The notes below the pieces were generated by a model. The model was given only the letters and a program-made list of their open reading frames with translations. It did not search any database and was not told where the DNA came from. This document shows, in pieces, positions 39,803-50,542 of a DNA stretch of 64,000 nt (position 1 is its first letter; every line of letters begins with the position of its first letter). The stretch covers positions 124,001 through 188,000 of the forward strand of contig NZ_QORW01000001.1 of assembly GCF_003574735.1 (NCBI RefSeq), given 5' to 3'. The position numbers and the translations under genes were made by a program. Origin of the DNA: Dongia deserti. Lineage in GTDB: Bacteria; Pseudomonadota; Alphaproteobacteria; Dongiales; Dongiaceae.

Positions 39803-42643
39803 CTAATGCGCCTCCGCCCAGTTCTGGCCGGCGCCGGCGTCGCAGGTGAGGGGCACGGCGAGCTTGCGGGCGGGCTCGTGGGCCTTTTCCATGATCGCGC
39901 GGGCGATTGCCGACGTCTCCTCGACCTCCGCCTCGGGCACCTCGAACACGAGTTCGTCGTGTACCTGGAGCAGCATCCTCGCGTTGAGGCCGCGCTCCTT
40001 CAGTGCGGGCGGGATGCGGATCATGGCGCGCTTGATGATGTCGGCGGCGGTGCCTTGCAGCGGCGCGTTGATGGCGGCGCGCTCCATGTAGCTGCGGCGC
40101 GCCGGGTTCTTGTCGTTGATGCCGGGTACGTGGCAGCGTCGGCCGAACAAGGTTTCGACGTAGCCGTGGTCGCGCGCGAACTTCTTGCAGCGCTCCATGT
40201 ATTCGCGGATGCCGGGATAGCGCGCGAAATACGCGCCGATGTAGTCGCGCGCCTCCGCCTGCGGGATGCCGAGCTGCTGCGCCAATCCGAAAGCGCTGAT
40301 GCCGTAGATGATGCCGAAATTGATCGCCTTGGCGCGTCGGCGCACCATCGGGTCCATGCCTTCGATGGGCACGCCGAACACCTGGCTCGCGGTGATAGCA
40401 TGGATGTCCTTGCCGTCACGGAAAGCATCGCGCAGCGCGGGAATGTCCGCCATGTCGGCCGCGAGCCGCATCTCGATCTGCGAATAATCGACCGAGAGCA
40501 GCTTGTGCCCCTTCTCCGCCACGAAGGCGTGACGGATCTTGCGTCCTTCTTCGGTGCGCACCGGGATGTTCTGCAGATTGGGATCGCTGGAGGAGAGCCG
40601 GCCCGTCGGCGTCAGCGCCAACGCATACGATGTGTGAACGCGCCCCGTCGTCGGGTCGATCTCGTTCTGCAGCGTGTCGGTATAGGTGCTTTTGAGCTTG
40701 GTGAGCTGGCGCCAATCCAGGATCTTCTGGGGCAGCGGATGGCCGGATACGACCGTCAGCTCCTCCAGCACGTCGGCGCCGGTGGCGTAGGCCCCCGTCT
40801 TGCCCTTCTTGCCGCCGGGCAATTTCAGCTTATCGAACAGGACTTCGCCCAGCTGCTTGGGCGAGCCCGGATTGAAGTCGAACCCCGCGATGTCCTGGAT
40901 TTCGCGCTCGATCTCGACAATGCGGCCGGCAAAATCCTTCGACAGGGCCTGCAGCGCCTTGGTGTCGACCTTGATGCCGGCGCATTCCATCGCGGCGACC
41001 ACCGGTATCAAGGGCCGGTCGATGGCCTCGTAGACGGTCAGAACATGCTCAGGAACCAGGCGCGGCTTCAGCATCTGATGCAGGCGGAGCGTCACGTCCG
41101 CGTCCTCGGCCGCATAGTTCAGCGCCTTGTCGAGCGTCACCTTGTCGAAGGTCACCGCGGACTTCCCGGTGCCGCACACATCGCCATAGGCGATCGGCTT
41201 GTGGCTGAGGTGCATCTCGGACAATTCGTCCATGCCGTGCCCATGCGCGCCGCCTTCGAGCGCGTAGGAGACCAGCATCGTGTCGTCGATCGGCGCGACC
41301 TCGATGCCGTATTTGCTCATGACGCAGAGGTCGAACTTGATATTGTGCCCGATCTTCATCACCGACGGGTCCTCGAGCAGAGGCCCCAGGATGGCCAGCG
41401 CCTCGGTGAGCGAAATCTGCTTTGGGCGCTCGGTAGCGCCACCCAGAAGATCGCCGCTTGCCCCGCCATGGCCGACGGGCGCATAGCAGGCCTTGCCCGG
41501 CGCCAGTGCCAAGGAGAAGCCGCACAGCTCACCCGCAACCACGTGCAGCGACGTGGTCTCGACGTCGAACGCGACATAGCCCTGTTCGCGTGCTTCGCGC
41601 ACCCAGCGCTCGAGCGTCGCCTTGTCCTGCACCAGCTCGTATTTGTCGAAGCTGATGGGCGCGGCGGCCGACGGTGCGGGCAGCGCGGGCACGGGCGCCG
41701 CAGCCAATGAGGTACCGGCGATGGCGGGAGCGGCCGGGGGTGCAGTGTCGACCTTCGGACCCGTGCCGTTCCCCTCGCCGCCGTGGCGCGCCATGATGCG
41801 CGTCGCCAGCGCGCGGAACTCGTTCACCTTCACGAACTCGAGCAAGCGCGGAACCTCGAGCTTGCGCCGTTCAAGTCCCTCCAGCGGCGTGTCCAGCTTC
41901 ACATCGCAGCTCAAGGTGACCAGCTGCTTGGAGATGCGCGCGAGCTCGGCATTCGCGATCAGGTTCTCGCGGCGCTTGGGCTGCTTGATTTCGTTCGCGC
42001 GCTCGAGCAGCGCTTCCAAACTGCCATAGGCGTTGATGAGCTCGGCCGCGGTCTTCACGCCGATGCCAGGCACGCCCGGCACATTGTCGGTGGAATCGCC
42101 GGCCAGCGCCTGGATGTCGATTACCTTGTCCGGCGTGACGCCGAACTTCTCCTGCACCTCGGGATAGGAGATCGGCTTGTTCTTGATCGGGTCCCACATG
42201 CGGACCTTGTCGTTCACAAGCTGCATCAAATCCTTGTCGGAGGAGACGATGGTGACGTCGGCGCCGGCTTCCTTTGCCCGGCAGGCATAGGTCGCGATGA
42301 TATCGTCGGCCTCGTAGCCCTCCATCTCGATGCAGGCGACGTTGCAGGCGCGCGTCGCCTCCCGCACCATCCCGAATTGCGGGATGAGCTCCGGCGGCGC
42401 CTCCGGCCGGTTGGCCTTGTAGTTCGCGTAGATCTCGTTGCGGAAGCTGCTGCGGCCCGCATCGAAGATGACGCCGATGTGGTCGGCATCAGTCTCATCC
42501 AATAGCTTCAGCAGCATGTTGGTGAAGCCGAGGACGGCGTTGACGTGCGTGCCGTCCGATCGGGTCAAAGGCGGCAGCGCGTGAAAGGCCCGGAAAATGT
42601 AGCCCGAGCCGTCGACCAGATAGACATGTTTGGTTTTGGACAT
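39803..42643 (-). CDS. polA: DNA polymerase I
   Basis: Repair and Okazaki-fragment-processing polymerase, 946 aa, full length. The 5' nuclease domain (residues 1 to about 300) has VYLVDGSGYIFRAFHALP, GYEADDIIATYA and SDKDLMQLV. The 3'-5' exonuclease domain keeps its catalytic DxE (YVAFDVETTSL), so proofreading is probably active. The polymerase domain has LSVDYSQIEMRLAADMA, RRRAKAINFGIIYGIS and the C-terminal LLQVHDELVFEVPE. It may head an operon with the three genes downstream. Confidence 0.99.
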   Translation of the reverse strand: MSKTKHVYLVDGSGYIFRAFHALPPLTRSDGTHVNAVLGFTNMLLKLLDETDADHIGVIFDAGRSSFRNEIYANYKANRPEAPPELIPQFGMVREATRACNVACIEMEGYEADDIIATYACRAKEAGADVTIVSSDKDLMQLVNDKVRMWDPIKNKPISYPEVQEKFGVTPDKVIDIQALAGDSTDNVPGVPGIGVKTAAELINAYGSLEALLERANEIKQPKRRENLIANAELARISKQLVTLSCDVKLDTPLEGLERRKLEVPRLLEFVKVNEFRALATRIMARHGGEGNGTGPKVDTAPPAAPAIAGTSLAAAPVPALPAPSAAAPISFDKYELVQDKATLERWVREAREQGYVAFDVETTSLHVVAGELCGFSLALAPGKACYAPVGHGGASGDLLGGATERPKQISLTEALAILGPLLEDPSVMKIGHNIKFDLCVMSKYGIEVAPIDDTMLVSYALEGGAHGHGMDELSEMHLSHKPIAYGDVCGTGKSAVTFDKVTLDKALNYAAEDADVTLRLHQMLKPRLVPEHVLTVYEAIDRPLIPVVAAMECAGIKVDTKALQALSKDFAGRIVEIEREIQDIAGFDFNPGSPKQLGEVLFDKLKLPGGKKGKTGAYATGADVLEELTVVSGHPLPQKILDWRQLTKLKSTYTDTLQNEIDPTTGRVHTSYALALTPTGRLSSSDPNLQNIPVRTEEGRKIRHAFVAEKGHKLLSVDYSQIEMRLAADMADIPALRDAFRDGKDIHAITASQVFGVPIEGMDPMVRRRAKAINFGIIYGISAFGLAQQLGIPQAEARDYIGAYFARYPGIREYMERCKKFARDHGYVETLFGRRCHVPGINDKNPARRSYMERAAINAPLQGTAADIIKRAMIRIPPALKERGLNARMLLQVHDELVFEVPEAEVEETSAIARAIMEKAHEPARKLAVPLTCDAGAGQNWAEAH

Positions 42644-42728
42644 CAGCCGCCCTTTACTACGCCGCTCGATACGCCCGCCAGATTAGGCGAATGGACGGCC
42701 TTTCCCGTCAGGATCAATGGGTGATCCC

Positions 42729-42914
42729 CTAGTGAGCGGCTGCCGTGCCCGCACCTTCCTTAAGCACATATCTGCGGCTGCAATAGGGGCACTCGATCTC
42801 CCCATCCTTGCCGAGGGTAAGGTAGACACGCGGATGGCCCAGCGGCCCGCCGCCGCCGTCGCAAGCGACCGTGGTGGTTTCGACGGCAATGATCTCGAAC
42901 GGTTCCATTTTCAT
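42729..42914 (-). CDS. Zinc-finger (zf-CHCC) domain protein
   Basis: Small protein of about 61 aa related to the NDUFS6-type CHCC zinc finger. Ligand candidates are Cys in VACDGG, His in LGHPRVYL and the pair in IECPYCSRRYVL. Bacterial members are common in alphaproteobacteria as free-standing proteins. ATG at 42914 (or 42908) gives the conserved core; upstream reading frame is not conserved-looking. It lies 86 bp upstream of polA on the same strand. Confidence 0.82.
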   Translation of the reverse strand: MKMEPFEIIAVETTTVACDGGGGPLGHPRVYLTLGKDGEIECPYCSRRYVLKEGAGTAAAH

Positions 42915-42992
42915 CCAACTCGCGGGATTTTCGCAGGAATAAGGGCCCGCCTGGCGCCCAGATGGGCCCGGCGTTGACCCCATTTCGGCCGG

Positions 42993-44012
42993 ATGATACC
43001 CATGCGCCCATCGGTGAATCAACCGCCGCGCACCACAGCTCAAATCGTGCCCCACAGCTCTCCCCTGCCCGATTCCGCCGTTTCCATCCGCGGCCTGACC
43101 AAGGTCTATGCGCCGTCCAATGGAACGGCGCCGCCCAAGCGCGCCTTGGACCGCGTGGATCTCGAGATTCCACGCGGCAGCCTGTTCGCCCTGCTGGGGC
43201 CGAACGGGGCGGGCAAGTCTACCCTGATCAACATCCTGGCCCAGCTGGTCATCAAGACCTCAGGCGAGGTGAAGATTTGGGATATCGACCTCGACCGCGA
43301 CCCGCGGCATGCGGCGGCCGCCATCGGCATCGTGCCGCAGGAGCTGAACATCGATCCGTTCTTCACGCCGGCCCAGCTTCTGGACATCCAGGCCGGCATG
43401 TATGGCGTGCCGAAGGCAGAACGGCGGACGGCGGAACTGCTGAACGCGCTCGCTTTGTCGGACAAGGCGGATTCCTATGCCCGCACGCTGTCGGGCGGCA
43501 TGCGACGGCGCCTGATGGTGGCGAAGGCGATGGTGCACAATCCGCCCGTCCTGGTGCTGGATGAACCGACTGCCGGCGTCGACGTGGAACTGCGCCAGCA
43601 GCTGTGGGGCTATGTGCGCCAGCTCAACCGCCAGGGCGTCACGGTCCTTCTCACCACGCACTACCTGGAAGAAGCCGAGGAGCTGTGCGATCGCATCGCC
43701 ATCATCAATCACGGCAAGGTGATCGCCTGCGAGAGCAAGGAGGATCTGCTGGCGCGCGTGGACAGCAAGGAGCTGGTGCTGACCCTGGCGCGCGACATAG
43801 CCACCATTCCGGAGAGCCTGCAGCGCTGGCACGTCGAAGGCGGCGCCGCGCGTCAACTGAAGCTGCGCTATCGCCCCTCGGAGACGAAGGTCTCGGATAT
43901 CCTGGACCAGGTGCGCGCCAGCCACCTGGAGGTCGTCGACCTCACCACAGTCGAGACCGACCTCGAAGACATCTTCTTGCAGTTGACACGGCGGAGCCCC
44001 TCGAGTGAGTGA
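42993..44012 (+). CDS. ABC transporter ATP-binding protein (ABC-2 exporter type)
   Basis: ATPase of 339 aa. Walker A is GPNGAGKST, the Q-loop IGIVPQELNI, the signature LSGGMRRRLMVAKAM, Walker B VLVLDEPTAGVD and the H-loop TTHYLEEAEELC. The tail of about 80 residues after the core matches drug/polysaccharide ABC-2 exporters. No permease gene is adjacent: an alpha/beta hydrolase lipoprotein follows 24 bp later, so the membrane partner is elsewhere. An ATG at 43002 is an alternative start. Confidence 0.93.
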   Translation: MIPMRPSVNQPPRTTAQIVPHSSPLPDSAVSIRGLTKVYAPSNGTAPPKRALDRVDLEIPRGSLFALLGPNGAGKSTLINILAQLVIKTSGEVKIWDIDLDRDPRHAAAAIGIVPQELNIDPFFTPAQLLDIQAGMYGVPKAERRTAELLNALALSDKADSYARTLSGGMRRRLMVAKAMVHNPPVLVLDEPTAGVDVELRQQLWGYVRQLNRQGVTVLLTTHYLEEAEELCDRIAIINHGKVIACESKEDLLARVDSKELVLTLARDIATIPESLQRWHVEGGAARQLKLRYRPSETKVSDILDQVRASHLEVVDLTTVETDLEDIFLQLTRRSPSSE

Positions 44013-44036
44013 TGGGCGGCGAATGATCGAGCGAGC

Positions 44037-45044
44037 ATGCTAGGCCGTTTGGCGACGATCCTCCTTGTGCCGTTGCTGCTGGCCGCCTGTGCGCCGCGGC
44101 TGCAGGAGATCGGGCCGCCGGTGGACCAGCCGCGGATCGTCGAGAATGATGGGCATGAAGCCGCGCTCCATATGCCGGACGATGTCGACCTGCCGCTCCG
44201 CGTCTGGTACCCGTGGGACCGGCCGGCGGAAGCGGTGATCCTGGCGCTGCACGGCTTCAATGACTACTCGCGCGGCTTCGCGGCGCCGGGCAAAGGCATG
44301 GCGCGCCGCGGCTTCATCTTCTACGCCTATGACCAGCGCGGCTTCGGCCGGGCACCGCAGCGCGGCATCTGGGCCGGCGAGCAACAGATGATGGACGATC
44401 TCCGCGTTGCCGCGCGCCTTATCAAGGCCAGGCACCCCGATCTGCCGCTGTTCCTTCTGGGCGAAAGCATGGGCGGGGCCGTCATCATGAATGCTGCGGT
44501 GAGCGACGATCCACCGATCGCGGATGGCCTGATCCTGGCAGCGCCCGCGATCTGGGGCTGGCAGACCCTCTCGCCGCTCGCGCGCACGGTGACCGAGACG
44601 GCAGCGCACATCATTCCCTGGGTGACGGTGGTGCCGACCGGCTTTCACGGCTTGGCCTCGAACAACCGTGCCGCGCTGCGCGAACTGGCGCGCGATCCTC
44701 TCGTCATCAAGGAGACCAGGATCGACACAGCGCTTGGCCTCGTCAATCTCATGACCGACGCGTTCAACGCCGCCTCGAAGCTCGACACGCCGCGTTGGCT
44801 GGTTCTGTTCGGCAAGCACGAGGCGATCCTTGATCGCGGCGCGGTCAATGAGGCGCTGCCCCACTTCCGCGAACTGCCGCCCGAGCAAGGACGCGTCGCG
44901 ATCTATCCGCAGGGGTATCACCTGCTGCTGCGGGACTTCAATCAATACGCCGTCTATGACGACATGGCGGCGTGGATCCGCGATCCCGCGGCGCCGCTGC
45001 CAAGCGGCGCCGATGAGAGTGGCGCGGCCAAGTCGATCAACTAG
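44037..45044 (+). CDS. Alpha/beta hydrolase lipoprotein (monoacylglycerol-lipase-like)
   Basis: Serine hydrolase of 335 aa with a lipoprotein signal: MLGRLATILLVPLLLAACAP, lipobox LAAC with Cys about residue 18. The catalytic nucleophile is in LLGESMGGAVIM (GxSxG); the oxyanion block is ALHGFNDYSRGF, and the late His is in YPQGYHLLLRD. The pattern resembles hydrolase_4/monoglyceride lipases, membrane-anchored. It lies directly after the ABC ATPase, perhaps on one transcript, and converges on the DUF3572 gene. Confidence 0.88.
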   Translation: MLGRLATILLVPLLLAACAPRLQEIGPPVDQPRIVENDGHEAALHMPDDVDLPLRVWYPWDRPAEAVILALHGFNDYSRGFAAPGKGMARRGFIFYAYDQRGFGRAPQRGIWAGEQQMMDDLRVAARLIKARHPDLPLFLLGESMGGAVIMNAAVSDDPPIADGLILAAPAIWGWQTLSPLARTVTETAAHIIPWVTVVPTGFHGLASNNRAALRELARDPLVIKETRIDTALGLVNLMTDAFNAASKLDTPRWLVLFGKHEAILDRGAVNEALPHFRELPPEQGRVAIYPQGYHLLLRDFNQYAVYDDMAAWIRDPAAPLPSGADESGAAKSIN

Positions 45045-45050
45045 GGACGT

Positions 45051-45335
45051 TCAGTGGAGCGAAGGCGCACCAGGCAGGCGATGGCGCGACTGCGCGACGA
45101 TTTCCGGCGCGACGCCAAGCTCCTCGGAAAAGCTGTTCAGCAACGGCTCCCAGGCTAGGAGATAATCGAGCACTGCGCCGAGCGATTCCGGCTGCGTCGC
45201 GGTCGCCCGCAGGCCGCGCGGCGTTAGTCCGGTCAGGTTCAAGAACCGCACCAGGCGTTCTTCATCGCTCGCCAACCACGCCAGCGCCTGCAGCGCGAGC
45301 GTGTGCGGATCCGGCAGGGTCTGCTTAGCCGTCAT
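45051..45335 (-). CDS. DUF3572 domain-containing protein
   Basis: Small helical protein, 94 aa, which fills the whole DUF3572 domain: LALQALAWLASDEERLVRFLNLTG then LRATATQPESLGAVLDYLL. DUF3572 is essentially an alphaproteobacterial family of unknown function, which supports the taxonomic placement. Monocistronic, with its stop 6 bp from that of the hydrolase. Confidence 0.88.
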   Translation of the reverse strand: MTAKQTLPDPHTLALQALAWLASDEERLVRFLNLTGLTPRGLRATATQPESLGAVLDYLLAWEPLLNSFSEELGVAPEIVAQSRHRLPGAPSLH

Positions 45336-45490
45336 AGGGTTATGCTACGCCTCATCTATCGTTAATGCACGCTGGCATTTGGTGCATATCCATAGGGTCA
45401 CATACTTGCCGCTCGGGGCCATTAGTCTTAATATTTGTGCGGTCTGCGGGATCGGGGCCCGCTTTCGCGACAGGGCGAAAGGAGGCGTGC

Positions 45491-45922
45491 ATGAGCATCG
45501 CAAGCATCATTCACGGCAAACCCCACAGGCTCATCTCCGTTGCGCCTGATGACACGATTCAACAAGCGGCGGAGGTTCTGACGCGCGAGCGGATCGGCGC
45601 CTTGCTGGTGCTGAAGCCGAACGGCGACATTGCCGGCATCATGTCCGAGCGCGATATCGTGCGGGCGGTCGGGCTCAAAGGCGCGGAAATGATGGCCCGG
45701 CCGGTGGCGGAGCTGATGACCAAGGACGTCACGTGCTGTGCACCGGAAGATACTGTGGACCAGGTTATGGCAATCATGACGGAACGGCGGTTCCGCCATT
45801 TGCCAGTCCGGCAAGGCGGCAAGATCGTTGCCATGATCTCGATCGGCGACGTCGTCAAGCAGAAGGTCGAGGAAGCCGAGGCGGAAAGCCAGTCGCTGCG
45901 CGAATACATCGCACGAGGCTGA
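45491..45922 (+). CDS. Tandem CBS-domain protein
   Basis: Stand-alone CBS pair, 143 aa. CBS1 reads RLISVAPDDTIQQAAEVL to IMSERDIVRAV; CBS2 reads VTCCAPEDTVDQVMAIMTE to MISIGDVVKQK. Such proteins usually bind adenine nucleotides or NADH-type ligands and modulate partners. ATG at 45491 has GGAGG 5 nt upstream. Standing alone, its partner is unknown. Confidence 0.92.
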   Translation: MSIASIIHGKPHRLISVAPDDTIQQAAEVLTRERIGALLVLKPNGDIAGIMSERDIVRAVGLKGAEMMARPVAELMTKDVTCCAPEDTVDQVMAIMTERRFRHLPVRQGGKIVAMISIGDVVKQKVEEAEAESQSLREYIARG

Positions 45923-46082
45923 GTGCACAGCCAGGAATTGCGATGCAGGCCGGATGCGGGCCGCATCCGGCTTGTCTTTGTCCACAGTCATAGGTTAGCT
46001 AGGCTGGCTTGTTGCCGGGGGCCAAGTGCAAGGGACCGCCCTTCAGGAAACAAAGTTGAGCATGAGGAACAGCGCCGTATAG

Positions 46083-47216
<1,134 letters not shown>

Positions 47217-47239
47217 GCTCTCATCGCAAGCACCAATTG

Positions 47240-47265
47240 GAAAGGGCCCCGGGTGGGGCCCTTTC
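47240..47265. terminator. Bidirectional hairpin terminator
   Basis: Perfect 11-bp inverted repeat (GAAAGGGCCCC / GGGGCCCTTTC) with a GGGT loop, between the stops of the convergent TRAP receptor and permease genes. On the plus strand it is followed by TATTT; on the minus strand it is followed by CAATTGG. It can serve both genes. Confidence 0.8.
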
Positions 47266-47276
47266 TATTTCCGCTC

Positions 47277-48956
47277 TCAGTTTGGATTGATCTCCGGCGG
47301 CTGGCCGAAATCCAGCGGAGGCAGTTCCGGCTGGCCCTCCCCTTCTCCACCGATCGGCGGCAGCTCGATCTCGATGGTCGAGGGGTCGATGGCAGGCCCT
47401 GCCTCGGGGATCGACAGCCGCGGGAACAGAAGAACAATCGCGATCATAATTGCCTGGATGACGATGAACGCGATCGCGCCGCGATAGATCTGGGTGGTGG
47501 CGACGCCGGCGATCGTGCGCTTGCTGATCTTGTCGAACCAGGGCCCGCTCGGCGCGACCGAGCGCATGTAGAACAAGGCGAAGCCGAAGGGCGGCGTCAG
47601 GAAGCTGGTCTGCATGTTGACCGCCAGGATGACGCCGAACCAGACCAGGTCGATGCCGAACTTGTCGGCGACCGGCGCCAGCAACGGAATGACGATGAAC
47701 GCGATCTCGAAGAAATCGATGAAGCAGCCGAGCACGAAGACCAGGATGTTGACCGCGATCAGGAAGCCCCACTCACCGCCAGGTAGCGCAACGAACAGCT
47801 CCTCCACCCAGACATGGCCGTTGATGCCATAGAAAGTGAGCGAGAAGATCCGCGCGCCGATCAGGATGAACATGACGAAGCAGGCGAGCCGCGTGGTTGC
47901 CTCCAGTGCATCACTCATGATCCTGAAATCGAGCCGGCGCTTGGCGAAAGCCATGATCAGGGCGCCGGTCGCGCCCATCGCACCGCCTTCTGTCGGCGTC
48001 GCGATACCGAGGAAAATCGTGCCCAGCACCAGGAAGATGAGCGCCAACGGCGGAATGAGGACGATGATCACCTGCTGCGCCAGGCGTGAGAGCACGCCAG
48101 TGCCCAGCGTCTTGTCCAGCACCGCGGCGACATAGATAGCGGCGACTGCGATCGTGGCGGCCCAGATCGCGGCGTCATTCTCAAACCTGTCCTGCAGGAG
48201 ATAGTTCGCAGCAAAGGCAATGGCGGCGGCAACCGCCAGCGCGACGACCAGCGACAGGACCCCGCCGCCCAAAGTGCGCGCCTCCATCGGCAAGGCCGGT
48301 AGAGCAGATGGGCGCACGATGCTCATGACAAAGACATACAGACAATAGAGGCCAGTCAGGATGAGCCCGGGAACGAGCGCGCCAGCATACATGTCGCCGA
48401 CCGAGCGTCCGATCTGATCGGCCAAGACGATCAACACCAGCGACGGCGGAATAATCTGCGCCAGCGTGCCGGATGCGGCGATGACGCCGGTTGCCAACGA
48501 CCGGTCATAACCATAGCGCAGCATGATGGGCAGGGAGATGAGGCCCATGGCGATCACGGAGGCGGCGACGACGCCGGTGGTCGCGGCCAGCAGCGCGCCG
48601 ACCAGGACCGCCGCATAGGCGAGACCGCCACGAATCGGTCCGAACAACTGGCCGATCGTATCCAGCAGGTCCTCCGCCATGCCTGATTTCTCGAGGATGA
48701 TTCCCATGAAGGTGAAGAAGGGGATCGCCAGCAGCGTGTCGTTGCGCATGACGTCGAGCACGCGCCCGGGCAGCGTCTGCAGCAGCGGCCAGGAGAGGCG
48801 AATCTCGTTCGAATAGGGCGACAGCTCGACCGCGACCCAGAAGAACAGCAGGCCGTTGGCGGCAAGGGAGAAGGCGACCGGATACCCGAGCAGCAGAAAC
48901 ACGACCAACGAGGCGAACATGATCGGCGCCAGGTTCTGGGCGATGAACTCGATCAT
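47277..48956 (-). CDS. TRAP transporter large permease subunit (DctM-like)
   Basis: Sodium-coupled transport channel of 559 aa, longer than the usual ~430-aa DctM, as seen in the TakM-type subgroup. Multiple membrane helices are visible throughout. Family blocks are PFFTFMGIILEKSGMAEDLL, GALLAATTGVVAASVIAMGL, SGTLAQIIPPSLVLIVLAD and EIAFIVIPLLAPV. The C-terminus is Pro/Glu-rich. Its ATG overlaps the dctQ-like stop by 4 nt. Confidence 0.95.
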   Translation of the reverse strand: MIEFIAQNLAPIMFASLVVFLLLGYPVAFSLAANGLLFFWVAVELSPYSNEIRLSWPLLQTLPGRVLDVMRNDTLLAIPFFTFMGIILEKSGMAEDLLDTIGQLFGPIRGGLAYAAVLVGALLAATTGVVAASVIAMGLISLPIMLRYGYDRSLATGVIAASGTLAQIIPPSLVLIVLADQIGRSVGDMYAGALVPGLILTGLYCLYVFVMSIVRPSALPALPMEARTLGGGVLSLVVALAVAAAIAFAANYLLQDRFENDAAIWAATIAVAAIYVAAVLDKTLGTGVLSRLAQQVIIVLIPPLALIFLVLGTIFLGIATPTEGGAMGATGALIMAFAKRRLDFRIMSDALEATTRLACFVMFILIGARIFSLTFYGINGHVWVEELFVALPGGEWGFLIAVNILVFVLGCFIDFFEIAFIVIPLLAPVADKFGIDLVWFGVILAVNMQTSFLTPPFGFALFYMRSVAPSGPWFDKISKRTIAGVATTQIYRGAIAFIVIQAIMIAIVLLFPRLSIPEAGPAIDPSTIEIELPPIGGEGEGQPELPPLDFGQPPEINPN

Positions 48957-49531
48957 TCGGGCTGTCTCCCCTTGACGCCGAGTTCCTCAGGCGTCAGGCC
49001 GTGGATCGCTTCCGGCTCCGCCTCCTGCAAGGCACCAGTCAGAAACCCGATGCGCTTGATGATCTCGGAAATCGCCTGGAGCAGCAGCAGCACGAATCCG
49101 AGCAACACGAACAGCTTGGACGGCCAGATGATGAGGCCGCCGGCATTCGTGGAGATTTCGCCGCTGCGGTAGGAGTCGATCACGAACGGCACGCTGAGCC
49201 AGATCATGACCAGCACCAGCGGCAGCAGCATCAGGATGTGGCAGAAGAGGTCGATCCATTGCCGTCCGCGCTCGGTCAGGCGATTCGACAGGACGTCGAT
49301 CCGCACATGGCCGTTGCGCTGCAGTACATAGGCGGCGGCGAGCATGAAGACGGCGCCGAACAGGTACCATTGCAACTCCAGCCAGGCGTTGGAGCTGATG
49401 TCGAACAGCTTACGTACGATGGCGTTGACGGCGCTGACCAGGACGGCCGCGAGGATAAGCCAACGAATGTGATGGCCGATGAAGCCCGTCACCGCGTCGA
49501 TGGCGCGGCTGACGGCCAGCAGTGATTGCAC
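48953..49531 (-). CDS. TRAP transporter small permease subunit (DctQ-like)
   Basis: Four-helix membrane subunit, 192 aa, that scaffolds the large permease. Typical blocks are RWLILAAVLVSAVNAIVRK, LELQWYLFGAVFMLAAAYVL and GHVRIDVLSNRLTERGRQWI. It is first in the permease transcript; the partner receptor gene lies on the other strand, 3' to 3'. Confidence 0.95.
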   Translation of the reverse strand: MQSLLAVSRAIDAVTGFIGHHIRWLILAAVLVSAVNAIVRKLFDISSNAWLELQWYLFGAVFMLAAAYVLQRNGHVRIDVLSNRLTERGRQWIDLFCHILMLLPLVLVMIWLSVPFVIDSYRSGEISTNAGGLIIWPSKLFVLLGFVLLLLQAISEIIKRIGFLTGALQEAEPEAIHGLTPEELGVKGRQPE

Positions 49532-49775
49532 GAACTGATCCTCCCTGCGAGGAACCCGTTTTCCGGGTTTAGTTAGGTGCGCAGACTACGTGCAAACCTT
49601 CATGCAAAACAAGGGCTTATGCCGGTACGTCGCGGGACTTTGGTCTGGGACCGTCGCGCTTGCGCAATATCGACTGATGCCTGCCAACCGCTTGATAATC
49701 CTGGAAATTCGATACCATGGGAGGCTTGATGCCGGCGAGATGGTCGAGTATGGTGCGCCTCCGACCGTTCGCCAA

Positions 49776-49852
49776 GCACCCGTAGCTCAGCTGGATAGAG
49801 CGTTGCCCTCCGAAGGCAAAGGTCGTGAGTTCGAATCTCGCCGGGTGCGCCA
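49776..49852 (+). tRNA. tRNA-Arg (anticodon CCG)
   Basis: 77-nt cloverleaf with encoded CCA. Acceptor GCACCCG pairs with CGGGTGC; D-arm GCTC/GAGC; anticodon stem TTGCC/GGCAA with loop CTCCGAA, giving CCG at positions 34-36; T-loop TTCGAAT. It reads CGG arginine codons. It marks the change from core genes on the left to sparse accessory genes on the right. Confidence 0.97.
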
Positions 49853-49983
49853 TTCTCGCCTAGACGGAAAAGCTTCACTTCAAGCAATTGCCTTCCCCGG
49901 GGAAGCACGCAATTTTACTTAGATTTTGAATCGCTTAACGCGCTAGGTCGAGTATGGTGAGCTGTGGGAAACGCGCGCCCGAT

Positions 49984-50379
49984 TCACTCCGTCGTCTGAC
50001 CGTCGAAATGCTCGTGTGAAGCATCCGCTTGCATTTTGGTGTGGTGGACGGTCCCATGCTTGTGCTCAGGCGTGGCATAAATCGTGTAGACCTTGAGCGG
50101 TTTGGTGCCGGTATTGGTGATGTTATGGCGAGCTCCTGCGGGGACGACCACCGCGTCGTCATCCTTGATCTTATGAACGACGCCGTCGATTAGAAACTCG
50201 CCCTCGCCGCTCTCAACCCTGAAGAACTGATCTCTGTCCTCGTGCACTTCCTCGCCGATATCTTGATCAATGCCAATCGACATCAAGACCAACTGAAGAT
50301 GATGGCCGGTATACAAAACCCGCCGGAAGTCGGTGTTGTTGATTGTCAATTCTTCAATGTCACCCACGAAGCCTTTCAT
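49984..50379 (-). CDS. Cupin-domain protein
   Basis: Single cupin barrel, 131 aa. Metal motif 1 is GEEVHEDRDQFFRVESGEGE (His, Glu-type ligands) and motif 2 is VVVPAGARHNITNTG (His). The tail is His-rich (PEHKHGTVHHTKM). Many small cupins of this form are sugar-isomerase-like or of unknown role. Monocistronic, 132 bp past the tRNA gene. Confidence 0.88.
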   Translation of the reverse strand: MKGFVGDIEELTINNTDFRRVLYTGHHLQLVLMSIGIDQDIGEEVHEDRDQFFRVESGEGEFLIDGVVHKIKDDDAVVVPAGARHNITNTGTKPLKVYTIYATPEHKHGTVHHTKMQADASHEHFDGQTTE

Positions 50380-50542
50380 GAGATAGCGCCTCCTTCACCA
50401 CCGCAGAATGGCTGCGGGATGAACAACAAAGTCGGTTCGGCGGGCGTTCCTCACCCGCCAGTCGCGCGCAGGCTCGAGAGCAACTCGAGCCTGCAATCCA
50501 CCTCCGGCGCGCGCTGCGGTAGGCGCGGGAAGACGTGCGCGC

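Noticed and set aside
39476-41710. Very long open frame antisense to polA
   Set aside because: High-GC third positions keep the complementary frame free of stops; the translation is Arg/His/Asp-rich without domains, while the polA strand has full motifs.
49776-49852. Proven attachment site of an integrative element
   Set aside because: No integrase gene or second copy of the tRNA 3' end was found within the window, so it is kept only as a boundary hypothesis.
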